Source: Pseudonocardia sp. (GTDB taxonomy: Bacteria; Actinomycetota; Actinomycetes; Mycobacteriales; Pseudonocardiaceae). Taken from it: a DNA stretch of 33,791 nucleotides. Under the pieces are notes generated by a model. The model was not told the origin of the DNA, made no database searches, and was given only the letters and a program-made list of their open reading frames with translations. Shown one piece after another: positions 7,266 to 16,388 of this stretch. Location: NCBI GenBank assembly GCA_025869365.1, contig JAOZVV010000134.1, forward strand, positions 1-33,791, given 5' to 3'. The translations under genes were made by a program, and so were the position numbers. The number at the start of each line of letters is the position of its first letter. The stretch's first letter is position 1.

Positions 7266-8525
7266 ATGCCCGAGCCCACCCCCGTGGATCCTGCACCCGC
7301 TGACTTCCCCGTCGGACTCGACGACATCCGGTCCGCGGCCGCACTGCTCGACGGTGTCGTCCGGAAGACCCCGGTCCAGCACTCGCGCGCGCTGACCGAC
7401 CTCACCGGCGGCCCGGTGTGGTTCAAGTGCGAGAACCTGCAGCGCACCGGCTCGTTCAAGATCCGCGGCGCGTACACCCGGCTGTCCCGGCTGCCCCCGG
7501 AGCAGCGGCGGAACGGGGTGGTCGCGGCGAGTGCGGGCAACCACGCGCAGGGCGTGGCCCTGGCGGCCCGGCTGCTGGGCATCGAGGCGACGGTCTTCAT
7601 GCCGGAACGCGCCGCGATCCCGAAGGTGAACGCGACCCGGGGCTACGGCGCCGCCGTCGAACTCGTGGGGGAGACGATCGAGCAGAGCCTCACGGCCGCG
7701 CGGGAGTTCGCGGAGCGCACGGGCGCGGTGCTGATCCACCCGTTCGACCACGCGGACGTCATCGCCGGGCAGGGCACCGTCGGCCTGGAGATCCTGGAGC
7801 AGGTCCCGGACGTCCGTACGGTGCTGGTCGCGACCGGGGGCGGTGGGCTGCTCGGCGGCGTCGCCGCGGTGGTCAAGGCCGAGCGGCCGGACGTGCGCGT
7901 GGTGGGGGTGCAGGCCGCGGGCGCGGCCGCGTGGCCGACCTCCCTGGCGAAGGGCGCCCCCACGCCGCTGGACTCGATGCGCACGATCGCGGACGGCATC
8001 GCGGTGGGCATGCCCGGCGAGGTCACGTACCGGCAGGTCGCCGCCCTGGTCGACGAGTTCGTGACCGTCGGCGAGGACGCCCTGTCCCGCGCGCTGCTGC
8101 ACTGCCTGGAACGGGCCAAGCTGCTCGTGGAGCCGGCGGGCGCCGCCCCGATCGCGGCGCTGCTCGGCGAGCCGCAGCGCTGGGAGACCCCCGCCGTGGC
8201 CGTCCTGTCGGGGGGCAACGTCGACCCGCTCGTGCTGCTGCACGTCATCCAGCACGGCATGGCCTCCGCGGCGCGCTACCTGTCCCTGCGGGTCAGGGTG
8301 GGGGACCGGCCGGGCGCCCTGGCGGAGCTGCTGGAACAGATCGCCCGGCTCGGCGCGAACGTGATCGACGTCGAGCACTCGCGGATCAGCGGCGCGGTCC
8401 CGATGGGGGACGTCGACGTGGCACTCAGCCTCGAGACGCGCGGCCCCGAGCACTGCCGGGACCTCGTCGAGGCGCTGCGCGACGCCGGTCACCGCGTGGC
8501 GGCGACCGGCGCGTTCGAGGACTGA
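7266..8525 (+). CDS. ilvA: threonine ammonia-lyase (dehydratase)
   Basis: A 419-aa PLP enzyme converting threonine to 2-oxobutyrate and ammonia, the entry step to isoleucine. The PLP lysine is K65 in TGSFKIRGAY; ASAGNHAQGVA and the glycine loop ATGGGGLLGG near residue 193 are family signatures. A single C-terminal ACT domain (about residues 335-415, SLRVRVGDRPGALAELL) places it in the one-ACT form rather than the two-ACT E. coli biosynthetic form. The protein is intact. It ends 11 nt from the convergent greA. Its proximity to cystathionine gamma-lyase is notable because both make 2-oxobutyrate. As recalled, the M. tuberculosis equivalent block lacks ilvA here. Confidence 0.92.
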   Translation: MPEPTPVDPAPADFPVGLDDIRSAAALLDGVVRKTPVQHSRALTDLTGGPVWFKCENLQRTGSFKIRGAYTRLSRLPPEQRRNGVVAASAGNHAQGVALAARLLGIEATVFMPERAAIPKVNATRGYGAAVELVGETIEQSLTAAREFAERTGAVLIHPFDHADVIAGQGTVGLEILEQVPDVRTVLVATGGGGLLGGVAAVVKAERPDVRVVGVQAAGAAAWPTSLAKGAPTPLDSMRTIADGIAVGMPGEVTYRQVAALVDEFVTVGEDALSRALLHCLERAKLLVEPAGAAPIAALLGEPQRWETPAVAVLSGGNVDPLVLLHVIQHGMASAARYLSLRVRVGDRPGALAELLEQIARLGANVIDVEHSRISGAVPMGDVDVALSLETRGPEHCRDLVEALRDAGHRVAATGAFED

Positions 8526-8536
8526 GCTCGTGCGGG

Positions 8537-9028
8537 TCAGCCCGTGAAGGGCGTGATCTCGACGAGCGTGACCTTCATGCTGCCGCCGTCCGGGAGCGCG
8601 TACTCCCGGTCCTCGCCGGCCTTCGCGCCGAGCAGGGCGGCGCCGAGCGGGGAGTTCGGCGAGATGACCTGCAGGTCCCCGTGGCTGCCCTCCTCGCGGG
8701 AGCCGAGCAGCACCCTCTCGGTGTCGTCGTCGTCGTACCGGATGGTCAGCACGGTGCCGGGGGCGGCCTCGTTCGCGCTCGTCGGCGAGGTGCCGACCTG
8801 TGCGGTGCGCAGCAGCTCCTGGAGCTGCCTGATCCGGCCCTCCTGCTGGCCCTGCTCCTCGCGGGCGGCGTGGTAGCCGCCGTTCTCCTTGAGGTCGCCC
8901 TCCTCACGGCGGGCGTTGATCTCCGCGGCGATGACCGGCCGGTTCGCGATCAGCTCGTCGAGCTCCGCCTTGAGCCGGTCGAAGGCATCCTGGGTGAGCC
9001 AGGTCACCTGAGTCTCCGTCACGGTCAT
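8537..9028 (-). CDS. greA: transcription elongation factor GreA
   Basis: A 163-aa factor that enters the RNA polymerase secondary channel and promotes cleavage of backtracked RNA. The N-terminal coiled coil carries the acidic tip [18 protein letters not shown], including the Asp and Glu that help coordinate the catalytic metal. The C-terminal part (residues about 85-163) is the FKBP-like domain with [12 protein letters not shown]. The ATG at 9028 is chosen because GGAGG lies 5 nt before it and the alignable protein begins there. The upstream leader contains an intrinsic-terminator-like hairpin (9122-9148). Confidence 0.94.
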   Translation of the reverse strand: MTVTETQVTWLTQDAFDRLKAELDELIANRPVIAAEINARREEGDLKENGGYHAAREEQGQQEGRIRQLQELLRTAQVGTSPTSANEAAPGTVLTIRYDDDDTERVLLGSREEGSHGDLQVISPNSPLGAALLGAKAGEDREYALPDGGSMKVTLVEITPFTG

Positions 9029-9121
9029 CACTCCTCCAGCACGTCCGGAACCGCGGAGTGCGGATCCGGTTGCCCGCACACATGTTCGGGCCGTCGTCGG
9101 GCGGCAAGCCCCCGAGTAAGG

Positions 9122-9148
9122 AAAAACACGACCCGCCTGCGGGCCGTG
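9122..9148 (-). terminator. intrinsic terminator-like hairpin in the greA leader
   Basis: On the minus strand a stem formed by 9148-9139 and 9136-9127 (one A/C mismatch, tiny loop) is followed directly by TTTTT (complement of 9122-9126). It points in the same direction as greA and lies 94 nt before its start. That makes it a candidate attenuator or a source of a short leader RNA. Confidence 0.6.
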
Positions 9149-9156
9149 TGCACCTC

Positions 9157-9162
9157 AGCCTA
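9157..9162 (-). promoter_or_regulatory. putative -10 of greA
   Basis: TAGGCT on the minus strand, one of the commonest actinobacterial -10 sequences. It would start RNA near 9150, immediately before the 9122-9148 hairpin. The -35 is weak (GCGACG-like). Confidence 0.4.
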
Positions 9163-9490
9163 ACACGGAGCGTGCCGCTCGTCGCGGTCCTTCGACGAAC
9201 GGACCGGCCCCCGCGGAAGTTCCCGAGATGGTCGTTCGCGCAGGTCGGGGCCTTGCCGCGCGGCGCCGGAGCCGGACCGGACGGGGCGATCCGCCGGGCG
9301 GGGCGGCGGCGTTCCTCCGTCCGTGCGACGCATTCGCGGGAGGCCGCGGGAAGAGCGGCGGAACCCGCTGCGTTGGCACCTGCGGGGGCCGTGGCGGACC
9401 GCTCGCCGGAGACTGTCGGTGCGCTCTGCCACGATTGCCCCGTCGATGACTGTCCGCTGCTGTGACGTACGGAAGGACCGCGGTCGCCAC

Positions 9491-10414
9491 ATGACCTCCC
9501 CCCATTCGCGGACCGGCTCGGACCCGAGCCGTGAGCCCCTTCGGTTGATGACCGTGCACGCCCACCCGGACGACGAGTCGAGCAAGGGGGCCGCGAGCAG
9601 CGCCCGCTACGTCGCCGAGGGCGCCGAGGTCATGGTCGTCACCTGCACCGGGGGCGAACGGGGCAGCATCCTCAACCCCGCGATGGATCGCCCCGAGATC
9701 CTCGAGAACATGTCGGAGGTCCGCCGGGCCGAGATGGCGCGGGCCGCGGAGATCCTCGGTGTGCAGCACCGCTGGCTCGGGTTCGTGGACTCCGGGCTGC
9801 CGGAGGGGGACCCGAAGCCGCCGCTGCCGGAGGGCTGCTTCGCGCTGGTCCCGCTCGAGGAGCCCACCGAGGCGCTGGTCCGGCTGGTCCGGGAGTTCCG
9901 TCCGCACGTCATCGTCACCTACGACGAGAACGGCGGCTATCCGCACCCGGACCACATCCGCACCCACGAGGTGTCGGTCGCGGCGTTCGACGCGGCGGCG
10001 GATCCGGACCGGTTCCCGGCCGCGGGGGACCCCTGGCAGCCCCTGAAGCTCTACTACTCCCACGGTTTCTCGAAGGCCCGGCTCGTGGCGTTCAGCGAGG
10101 CGCTCAGGGCGCGCGGCCTCGAGTCGCCCTACGACGAGTGGCTGGCCAACTGGGCGGACCGGCCGGACCCCGGGGACCGGGTCACCACGCGCGTCGAGTG
10201 CGGGGACTACTTCGAGGTGCGGGACGAGGCGCTGAAGGCCCACGCCACCCAGATCGACCCCACGAGCCGGTGGTTCTTCACCCCGCTGGAGGTGCAGCGC
10301 GAGACCTGGCCCACCGAGGACTACGAGCTCGTCCGGTCACTCGTGGACAGCCCCACCCCGGAGGACGACCTGTTCGCGGGCCTGCACCTGCACGCGCAGC
10401 TCAAGGCCGGATGA
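9491..10414 (+). CDS. mca: mycothiol S-conjugate amidase
   Basis: A 307-aa zinc amidase of the LmbE/PIG-L family. It cleaves mycothiol conjugates of toxins and antibiotics, releasing a mercapturic acid for export. The zinc ligands lie in [12 protein letters not shown] and [22 protein letters not shown] and [14 protein letters not shown] are typical of Mca rather than of MshB. Length (about 290-305 aa for Mca) and the position beside greA match Rv1082. The ATG at 9491 gives an extra N-terminal tail of about 18 residues compared with known Mca. An internal ATG at 9548 would cut too close to the zinc site. No good Shine-Dalgarno is seen, so the exact start is uncertain. Confidence 0.93.
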   Translation: MTSPHSRTGSDPSREPLRLMTVHAHPDDESSKGAASSARYVAEGAEVMVVTCTGGERGSILNPAMDRPEILENMSEVRRAEMARAAEILGVQHRWLGFVDSGLPEGDPKPPLPEGCFALVPLEEPTEALVRLVREFRPHVIVTYDENGGYPHPDHIRTHEVSVAAFDAAADPDRFPAAGDPWQPLKLYYSHGFSKARLVAFSEALRARGLESPYDEWLANWADRPDPGDRVTTRVECGDYFEVRDEALKAHATQIDPTSRWFFTPLEVQRETWPTEDYELVRSLVDSPTPEDDLFAGLHLHAQLKAG

Positions 10415-10434
10415 ACCGGGCCGTCGAACCCGCG

Positions 10435-10440
10435 TAGTTT
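10435..10440 (+). promoter_or_regulatory. -10-like element upstream of the small membrane gene
   Basis: TAGTTT preceded by a GC-rich spacer with no clear -35; it would start RNA near 10447. Weak support. Confidence 0.3.
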
Positions 10441-10497
10441 GGAGGGGTTCGCCGCGCTTCCCGGGGCGGACTGTGTCTCGTGAGGGGTGTGGGGACG

Positions 10498-10761
10498 GTG
10501 GCGGACTTGCTGGTCCAGCTGGGAGCGGTCGATCCCGCTGCGGCGGTGGCCGCGGTGCCGGCGCAGGATCCCGCGCCGCCGCCGCAGGGCGAGGAGTTCG
10601 GCAAGGCCTCACCGGTCGCGCTCGTCGTCATCATCCTGCTGGCGATCGTCACGGGGTTCCTGATCCGCTCGATGAGCAAGCGGATCAAGAAGCTGCCCGA
10701 GTCCTTCGACACCCCGGCCGAGGACGGCTCCAGGACGAGGGACGAGCACCCCTCGCCCTGA
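10498..10761 (+). CDS. small single-pass membrane protein (Rv1083 position)
   Basis: 87 aa. An Ala/Pro-rich N-terminus is followed by GEEFGKASP and one transmembrane helix (about residues 42-60, VALVVIILLAIVTGFLI). A basic cytoplasmic segment, MSKRIKKLPESFD, follows and then a charged tail. The topology suggests N-out, C-in. The GTG at 10498 is preferred because GGGGTGTGGGGA lies before it; GTG at 10480 would add six residues. The gene sits between mca and the yyaL-like gene, exactly where mycobacteria have Rv1083, and may be co-transcribed with mca. Function is unknown. Confidence 0.75.
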   Translation: MADLLVQLGAVDPAAAVAAVPAQDPAPPPQGEEFGKASPVALVVIILLAIVTGFLIRSMSKRIKKLPESFDTPAEDGSRTRDEHPSP

Positions 10762-10815
10762 CGGTCCGCCGTCCTGGGCACGCGACCGGCCCCGCCCTCT
10801 GGGAGGGTGGGGCAT

Positions 10816-12834
<2,019 letters not shown>

Positions 12835-12835
12835 C

Positions 12836-12936
12836 CCCGCGAGTCGCGGTATTTCCGTCACCGAGTCGGGGTGACCTGGGCCGATCGGCCGACGGATCGC
12901 CCGCGACTCGGTGACGGAAATACCGCGACTCGCGGG
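12836..12936. repeat. perfect 33-bp inverted repeat with 35-nt centre
   Basis: The arms at 12836-12868 and 12904-12936 are exact reverse complements, 33 of 33. Each arm contains TATTTCCGTCA or its complement, bracketed by two direct copies of CGAGTCG. The centre (12869-12903) holds the palindrome GGCCGATCGGCC (12879-12890). It starts 2 nt after the yyaL-like stop and could terminate transcription. The length and perfection also fit a mobile intergenic repeat or MITE-like element. No second copy is seen in this window. Confidence 0.85.
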
Positions 12937-13023
12937 TTCTGCTGCCGGTGAACGGGGGAAGCGCCGGGTGGTGATGCGGTGTAATCTCGTAATCATCAGA
13001 AGGTCGGCGCAGCGGGAGGCGTG

Positions 13024-13635
13024 ATGTCGGGACGGATGCACAGGGGATGGCCCGGGGCGGGCGGGCGTGGTGGCCGAGGGCAGGGCCGGGGTGGCTGGCA
13101 GCAGTCGGACCTCCCGGACGCCGGTGACGCCGCGGCCTGGCTCCAGGGCCGGCTGCCGGACGGCTGGTTCGTGGGCGCCCCGGACGTGACGGTCGACCGG
13201 GAGGAGATCCTGATCGTCGGGGAGCTCCCACCCGTGGAGGGGGAGTTCGAGGACTCCGACGCCGGCCGGGCGGAGAAGGCGGCGGCGGCGTCGGGACGCA
13301 TCTCGCGCTACCGGGAGCAGACCCGCGAGGAGCGGATGGACATCGCCAACCAGGCGGAGCACCGCTACCAGCGCAAGGTCGCCTGGGGCGCGCGGATCGG
13401 GGACACGGAGGAGCTGTTCACCACGGCCTCGGTCCCGGTCATGACCAGGCTCCGCCAGCCCGAGCGGATCGTGCTGGACACGCTCGTGGACTCGGGCGTC
13501 GCACGCTCCCGTTCGGACGCGCTGGCCTGGGCGGTGCGGCTGGTCGGCGAGCACGCCGACGAGTGGCTCGCGGACCTGCGCGAGGCCATGGCGAAGGTGG
13601 ACGAGCTCCGCGCCAAGGGCCCGACGGGCGAGTGA
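13024..13635 (+). CDS. hypothetical protein with ribbon-helix-helix-like C-terminus
   Basis: 203 aa, not recognised as a characterised family. The N-terminus is Gly/Arg-rich and disordered-looking (about residues 1-30). A middle domain has GWFVGAPDVTVDREEILIVGEL. A helical, charged linker follows (ISRYREQTREERMDIANQAEHRYQ is split across two helices). The C-terminus, RIVLDTLVDSGVARSRSDALAWAV at about residues 150-175, resembles the strand-helix-helix pattern of RHH proteins, though no DNA-binding role is shown. GGGAGG lies 4 nt before the ATG at 13024, and TAATCT at 12982-12987 is a possible -10. It is convergent with the hemolysin-III gene (10-nt gap). Confidence 0.75.
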   Translation: MSGRMHRGWPGAGGRGGRGQGRGGWQQSDLPDAGDAAAWLQGRLPDGWFVGAPDVTVDREEILIVGELPPVEGEFEDSDAGRAEKAAAASGRISRYREQTREERMDIANQAEHRYQRKVAWGARIGDTEELFTTASVPVMTRLRQPERIVLDTLVDSGVARSRSDALAWAVRLVGEHADEWLADLREAMAKVDELRAKGPTGE

Positions 13636-13645
13636 CCCCGGCGCG

Positions 13646-14326
13646 TCAGGCGAAGAGCACGAACCAGATCGCGAGCTGGTGGCAGATCGCGGCGAGCGCG
13701 GTGGCGGCGTGGAAGAACTCGTGGAAGCCGAACGTGCGCGGCCACGGGTTCGGCCAGCGCGTCGCGTAGAACACCGCGCCGACGGTGTAGAGCGCCCCGC
13801 CGACGAGCAGCAGCACGAGTGCGGCGACCCCGCCGTTGTGCAGCAGGTCCGGCAGGACGAAGACCGCGATCCAGCCCAGCGCGATGTAGATGGGCACGCC
13901 GACCCACGCCGGGCCGTGCGGCCAGGCGACCTTGAGCACCACGCCGGCCAACGCCCCGCCCCACGCCACGGCCAGCACCCAGGCCGCGGTGGCCGGGGGC
14001 ATCGCGAGCATGGCGAACGGGGTGTAGGTCCCGGCGATGAACACGAAGATCATCGAATGGTCGAGCCGGCGCATGAGGAGCTTGCTGCGCGGCGAGGTCC
14101 AGGTGCGCCGGTGGTACAGCGCGCTGGTGCCGAACAGGCCGAGGATCGACACGCTGTAGATGCTGATGGCCAGGACGGCCCGGCCGCCGACGAGCGCGGC
14201 GGACAAGGTGATCAGCACGGCACAGGCGGCGACGGACGCGACGAGTGACCAGAAATGGATCCAGCCGCGCATACGAGGCTTGTGCGGCGAGCCCGGTGGC
14301 GGTGCTGCGACGGTCCCGGCGGTCAC
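13646..14326 (-). CDS. trhA: hemolysin III / PAQR-family membrane protein
   Basis: A 226-aa polytopic protein with about seven transmembrane helices. PAQR/hemolysin-III hallmarks are SALYHRRTW, DHSMIFVFIAGTYTPFAM and, near the C-terminus, FHEFFHAATALAAICHQ. These supply the His/Asp/Ser set thought to bind zinc in this family of ceramidase-like membrane proteins. Bacterial members affect membrane fluidity homeostasis. The GTG at 14326 is chosen because TATTCT lies exactly 6 nt upstream, a leaderless arrangement; longer starts would not add recognisable sequence. It occupies the place of Rv1085c and is divergent from the prenyl synthase gene. Confidence 0.9.
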   Translation of the reverse strand: MTAGTVAAPPPGSPHKPRMRGWIHFWSLVASVAACAVLITLSAALVGGRAVLAISIYSVSILGLFGTSALYHRRTWTSPRSKLLMRRLDHSMIFVFIAGTYTPFAMLAMPPATAAWVLAVAWGGALAGVVLKVAWPHGPAWVGVPIYIALGWIAVFVLPDLLHNGGVAALVLLLVGGALYTVGAVFYATRWPNPWPRTFGFHEFFHAATALAAICHQLAIWFVLFA

Positions 14327-14332
14327 CCCGCG

Positions 14333-14338
14333 AGAATA
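14333..14338 (-). promoter_or_regulatory. -10 of leaderless trhA promoter
   Basis: TATTCT on the minus strand, 6 nt before the GTG start at 14326. Confidence 0.5.
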
Positions 14339-14433
14339 CGGTACGACCGCGGCGGCGGCGGTGCGTGGAGATGAACGGCAGGACTCGACGGGACGACCGG
14401 CGCCTCCGCGGGCGCACCGTGATCGGGCGGGCG

Positions 14434-14439
14434 TAGGCT
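14434..14439 (+). promoter_or_regulatory. -10 of the prenyl synthase promoter
   Basis: TAGGCT lies 8 nt before the GTG at 14448, so the transcript would be leaderless or nearly so. No Shine-Dalgarno is present. Confidence 0.5.
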
Positions 14440-14447
14440 CCTGCGCC

Positions 14448-15215
14448 GTGGGCGTGCGTGACCTGGTGTACTCGGTGTACGAGCGCAGCCTCGGCCGTCG
14501 ACTGGCGGACGCCGAGAGACCCCGGCACGTCGCGCTGATCCTCGACGGCAACCGCCGCTGGGCCCGCGATGCAGGCCTGGTCGACGTCAACGACGGGCAC
14601 CGGGCGGGCGCCGCGAAGATCTCGGACATGCTGGAGTGGTGCGGGGAGGCCGGGGTCGAGGTCGCGACCCTCTTCCTGCTCTCCACGGACAACCTGAACC
14701 GCCCCGCCGAGGAGCTCGAGCCGCTGCTCGAGATCATCGCGACGGTCGTCGACGAGCTGAGCGGCCCCACCCGGCCCTGGCAGCTCCGCGTCGTCGGAGC
14801 CCTGGAGCTGTTGCCGCACGCCATGGCCGAGCGGCTCGCCGCGGCGGTGGAGCGCACCGTGGGCCGGACCGGGCTGCAGGTCAACGTCGCCGTCGGCTAC
14901 GGCGGCCGGCAGGAGATCGCGGACGCCGTGCGCAAGCTGCTCATGCAGCACGCGGAGTCCGGCACGTCGATCGAGGAACTGGCCGAGGTCCTGGACGTCG
15001 ACCACATCGCCGCGCACCTGTACACGTCCGGCCAGCCCGACCCCGATCTGGTCATCCGCACGTCGGGGGAGCAGCGGCTCTCGGGTTTCCTGCTCTGGCA
15101 GTCCGCGCACTCGGAGTTCTGGTTCACCGAGGCGTACTGGCCCGAGTTCCGCAAGGTGGACTTCCTGCGGGCCCTGCGGGACTACGCCGCGCGCCACCGC
15201 CGTTTCGGCGGCTGA
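14448..15215 (+). CDS. uppS: (2Z)-isoprenyl diphosphate synthase, UppS family
   Basis: A 255-aa cis-prenyltransferase that condenses isopentenyl diphosphate onto an allylic diphosphate, feeding the polyprenyl phosphate pool of cell-wall synthesis. The catalytic Asp33 lies in LILDGNRRWARDAG. The substrate blocks TLFLLSTDNLNRP and NVAVGYGGRQEI and the C-terminal DLVIRTSGEQRLSGFLLWQSAHSEF (split over two strands) are all typical. Its position beside the hemolysin-III gene matches Rv1086, the short-chain enzyme making Z,E-farnesyl diphosphate, so product length may be C15 rather than C55. The GTG start follows TAGGCT at 8 nt. Confidence 0.92.
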   Translation: MGVRDLVYSVYERSLGRRLADAERPRHVALILDGNRRWARDAGLVDVNDGHRAGAAKISDMLEWCGEAGVEVATLFLLSTDNLNRPAEELEPLLEIIATVVDELSGPTRPWQLRVVGALELLPHAMAERLAAAVERTVGRTGLQVNVAVGYGGRQEIADAVRKLLMQHAESGTSIEELAEVLDVDHIAAHLYTSGQPDPDLVIRTSGEQRLSGFLLWQSAHSEFWFTEAYWPEFRKVDFLRALRDYAARHRRFGG

Positions 15216-15242
15216 TCTCCGACGCGGTCCACCGCACACACG

Positions 15243-15280
15243 ACGACGGCGCCGACCCTCGGGGGGATCGGCGCCGTCGT
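15243..15280. terminator. bidirectional terminator hairpin
   Basis: A 13-bp perfect stem (15243-15255 ACGACGGCGCCGA, 15268-15280) with a 12-nt loop. It sits between the convergent prenyl synthase (stop 15215) and first small secreted protein (stop 15314), and can serve both. Confidence 0.7.
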
Positions 15281-15313
15281 TCAGACGCGTGCGTCAGTCA
15301 GTGAGAGGGAATC

Positions 15314-15688
15314 TCACTGCTCGAAGACGTCACCGGCACCCGAGACCTGGCCGCAGGCGCGGGAGTTGTCCGCGACGACGTCGGTCGAGGAGGACGCCTT
15401 GCCGAACAGGGCCGCCGCACCGGTGATGGCACCGGTGAGGTCCTTGACCGGGACCTGGGCGACGAGCGCGCCGGCGTTGACCGGGACGTCGTTGTTGCAG
15501 ACCTGGACCGGGACGTTGGCGTTGTTGCCGGACAGGTTGAGCAGGCCCGACCCGTCCTTCGAGGCGAAGTCGGAGTGCGAGATGTCGGTCTTCGGGGCGT
15601 GGTGACCCTCGGACGCGAACGCGAGCGGGCTCACGGCGACGAGCGACGCGGCGACAGCGGCGACGACGAGTCCAGCCTTCTTCAGCAC
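15314..15688 (-). CDS. His-rich small secreted protein, chaplin-like pattern (copy 1)
   Basis: 124 aa. A clear signal peptide (MLKKAGLVVAAVAAS, cleavage likely after PLAFA) leaves a mature protein of about 98 residues. It opens with a His-containing segment (SEGHHAPKTDISHSD). The core SGNNANVPVQVCNNDVPVNAG recalls the chaplin pattern (GN-VPV-CGN) of actinobacterial surface proteins. A hydrophobic Ala/Gly stretch (LTGAITGAAALFG) follows, and a second Cys lies in NSRACGQ near the end. The two Cys could form a disulfide. The GTG start follows AGGAG at about 8 nt. It is a paralogue of the gene at 15980-16363, with the same signal sequence and same 5' leader. Assignment to the chaplin family is not secure. 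Confidence 0.82.
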   Translation of the reverse strand: MLKKAGLVVAAVAASLVAVSPLAFASEGHHAPKTDISHSDFASKDGSGLLNLSGNNANVPVQVCNNDVPVNAGALVAQVPVKDLTGAITGAAALFGKASSSTDVVADNSRACGQVSGAGDVFEQ

Positions 15689-15710
15689 AGTTTTCTCCTG
15701 ATGTGTTTGG

Positions 15711-15768
15711 TACCGGCCGAAGCCGGTGCACCTTTCGCGTCGGCGCTACAGCGGGGAGCCCGCGCCAA
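15711..15768 (-). promoter_or_regulatory. conserved 5' leader of secreted protein copy 1
   Basis: In gene order on the minus strand this contains CGCGGGCTCCCC (15764-15753), then after 16 nt GAAAGGT (15736-15730), then a hairpin ACCGGC-TTCG-GCCGGT (15727-15712) with a stable UUCG tetraloop. The first two blocks and their spacing are identical upstream of copy 2. It matches no riboswitch I can name. Confidence 0.5.
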
Positions 15769-15802
15769 CTGAAAATCAATTTATCGGTTCAGAAGGGGTT
15801 TG

Positions 15803-15840
15803 GGAAATTCCTTACCACTATCGAGTGAGCGGGAATTTCC
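15803..15840. promoter_or_regulatory. spaced inverted repeat upstream of secreted protein copy 1
   Basis: GGAAATTCC (15803-15811) and GGAATTTCC (15832-15840) are a perfect 9-bp inverted repeat, 20 nt apart. They bracket the TTACCAC box (15812-15818) that is also found upstream of copy 2 (16487-16493). Candidate regulator site. Confidence 0.4.
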
Positions 15841-15915
15841 GCAGCTGGTTACGCACCCGATACGGTGCATTTCCGCCGGGTCGGAGATCACCCAGGGTGA
15901 GTACCCACGGCACAG

Positions 15916-15948
15916 AAAAAGGCGCCGGACACGAGGTCCGGCGCCTTT
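15916..15948 (-). terminator. intrinsic terminator of secreted protein copy 2
   Basis: A perfect 13-bp stem (15918-15930 AAAGGCGCCGGAC, 15936-15948) with a 5-nt loop, followed on the minus strand by a TTTTT run (complement of 15916-15920). It lies 32 nt after the stop of the 15980-16363 gene. This is a textbook Rho-independent terminator. Confidence 0.88.
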
Positions 15949-15979
15949 CTCAGGCCAGCTCAGAGGCTAGCTCGGGGTG

Positions 15980-16363
15980 TCACTGGGAGACGGCGTCGCC
16001 CGCACCCGACTCCTGCCCGCAGGCGCGGGAGTTGTCGGCCACGACGCTGCTGTCCGACTTCGCGGAGCCCAGGATGCCCAGCGCGCCGGAGAGGCCGCCG
16101 GTCAGGTCCTTCACGGGCACCTGGACGGCGCCGAGGCCGGCGTTGACCGGAACGTCGTTGTTGCAGGCCTGGATCGGCACGTTGACGTTGTTGCCGGAGA
16201 CGTTGACGAGCCCCTTGCCGTCCTTCGAGTAGAAGTCCGAGCCCGAGATGCTGCTCTCGTGGTGGCCCTTGTCGTGGCCCTTCTCACCGGCGAAGGCGAG
16301 CGGGCTCACGGCGAGCAGGGACGCGGCGGCGACGGCCACGACAATTCCAGCCTTCTTCAGCAC
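15980..16363 (-). CDS. His-rich small secreted protein, chaplin-like pattern (copy 2)
   Basis: 127 aa, paralogue of the 15314-15688 gene. The signal peptide MLKKAGIVVAVAAAS ends after PLAFA. The mature N-terminus is Lys/His-rich (GEKGHDKGHHESS), which suggests metal or surface binding. The core SGNNVNVPIQACNNDVPVNAG, the segment QVPVKDLTGGLSGALGILG and the terminal NSRACGQESGAGD match copy 1 closely. The GTG at 16363 is chosen because the sequence from AGGAG to the start is identical to copy 1; a longer ATG start would add 14 residues ahead of the signal peptide. It has its own terminator, so the two copies are separate transcription units. Confidence 0.82.
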   Translation of the reverse strand: MLKKAGIVVAVAAASLLAVSPLAFAGEKGHDKGHHESSISGSDFYSKDGKGLVNVSGNNVNVPIQACNNDVPVNAGLGAVQVPVKDLTGGLSGALGILGSAKSDSSVVADNSRACGQESGAGDAVSQ

Positions 16364-16388
16364 AGTTTTCTCCTGTAAGTCACGTGGA

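Larger units (their letters stand above)
9029..9490. other. 462-nt intergenic region between greA and mca
   Basis: No convincing coding region is visible on either strand; the open frames here have Arg/Pro-rich, low-complexity translations. The greA-proximal part holds a minus-strand -10 and a hairpin with a U-tract. The mca-proximal part shows no clear promoter. In mycobacteria and relatives a small membrane gene (DUF4307 type, Rv1081c) normally lies here on the greA strand, and I do not see it. Confidence 0.6.

Noticed and set aside
9058..9465. plus-strand 135-codon frame between greA and mca
   Set aside because: No motif, ribosome binding site or coding-like composition; overlaps the greA promoter and hairpin.
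9160..9585. minus-strand frame overlapping the start of mca, considered as DUF4307
   Set aside because: No membrane helix or DUF4307-like sequence; very Arg/Pro-rich, and it begins inside mca.
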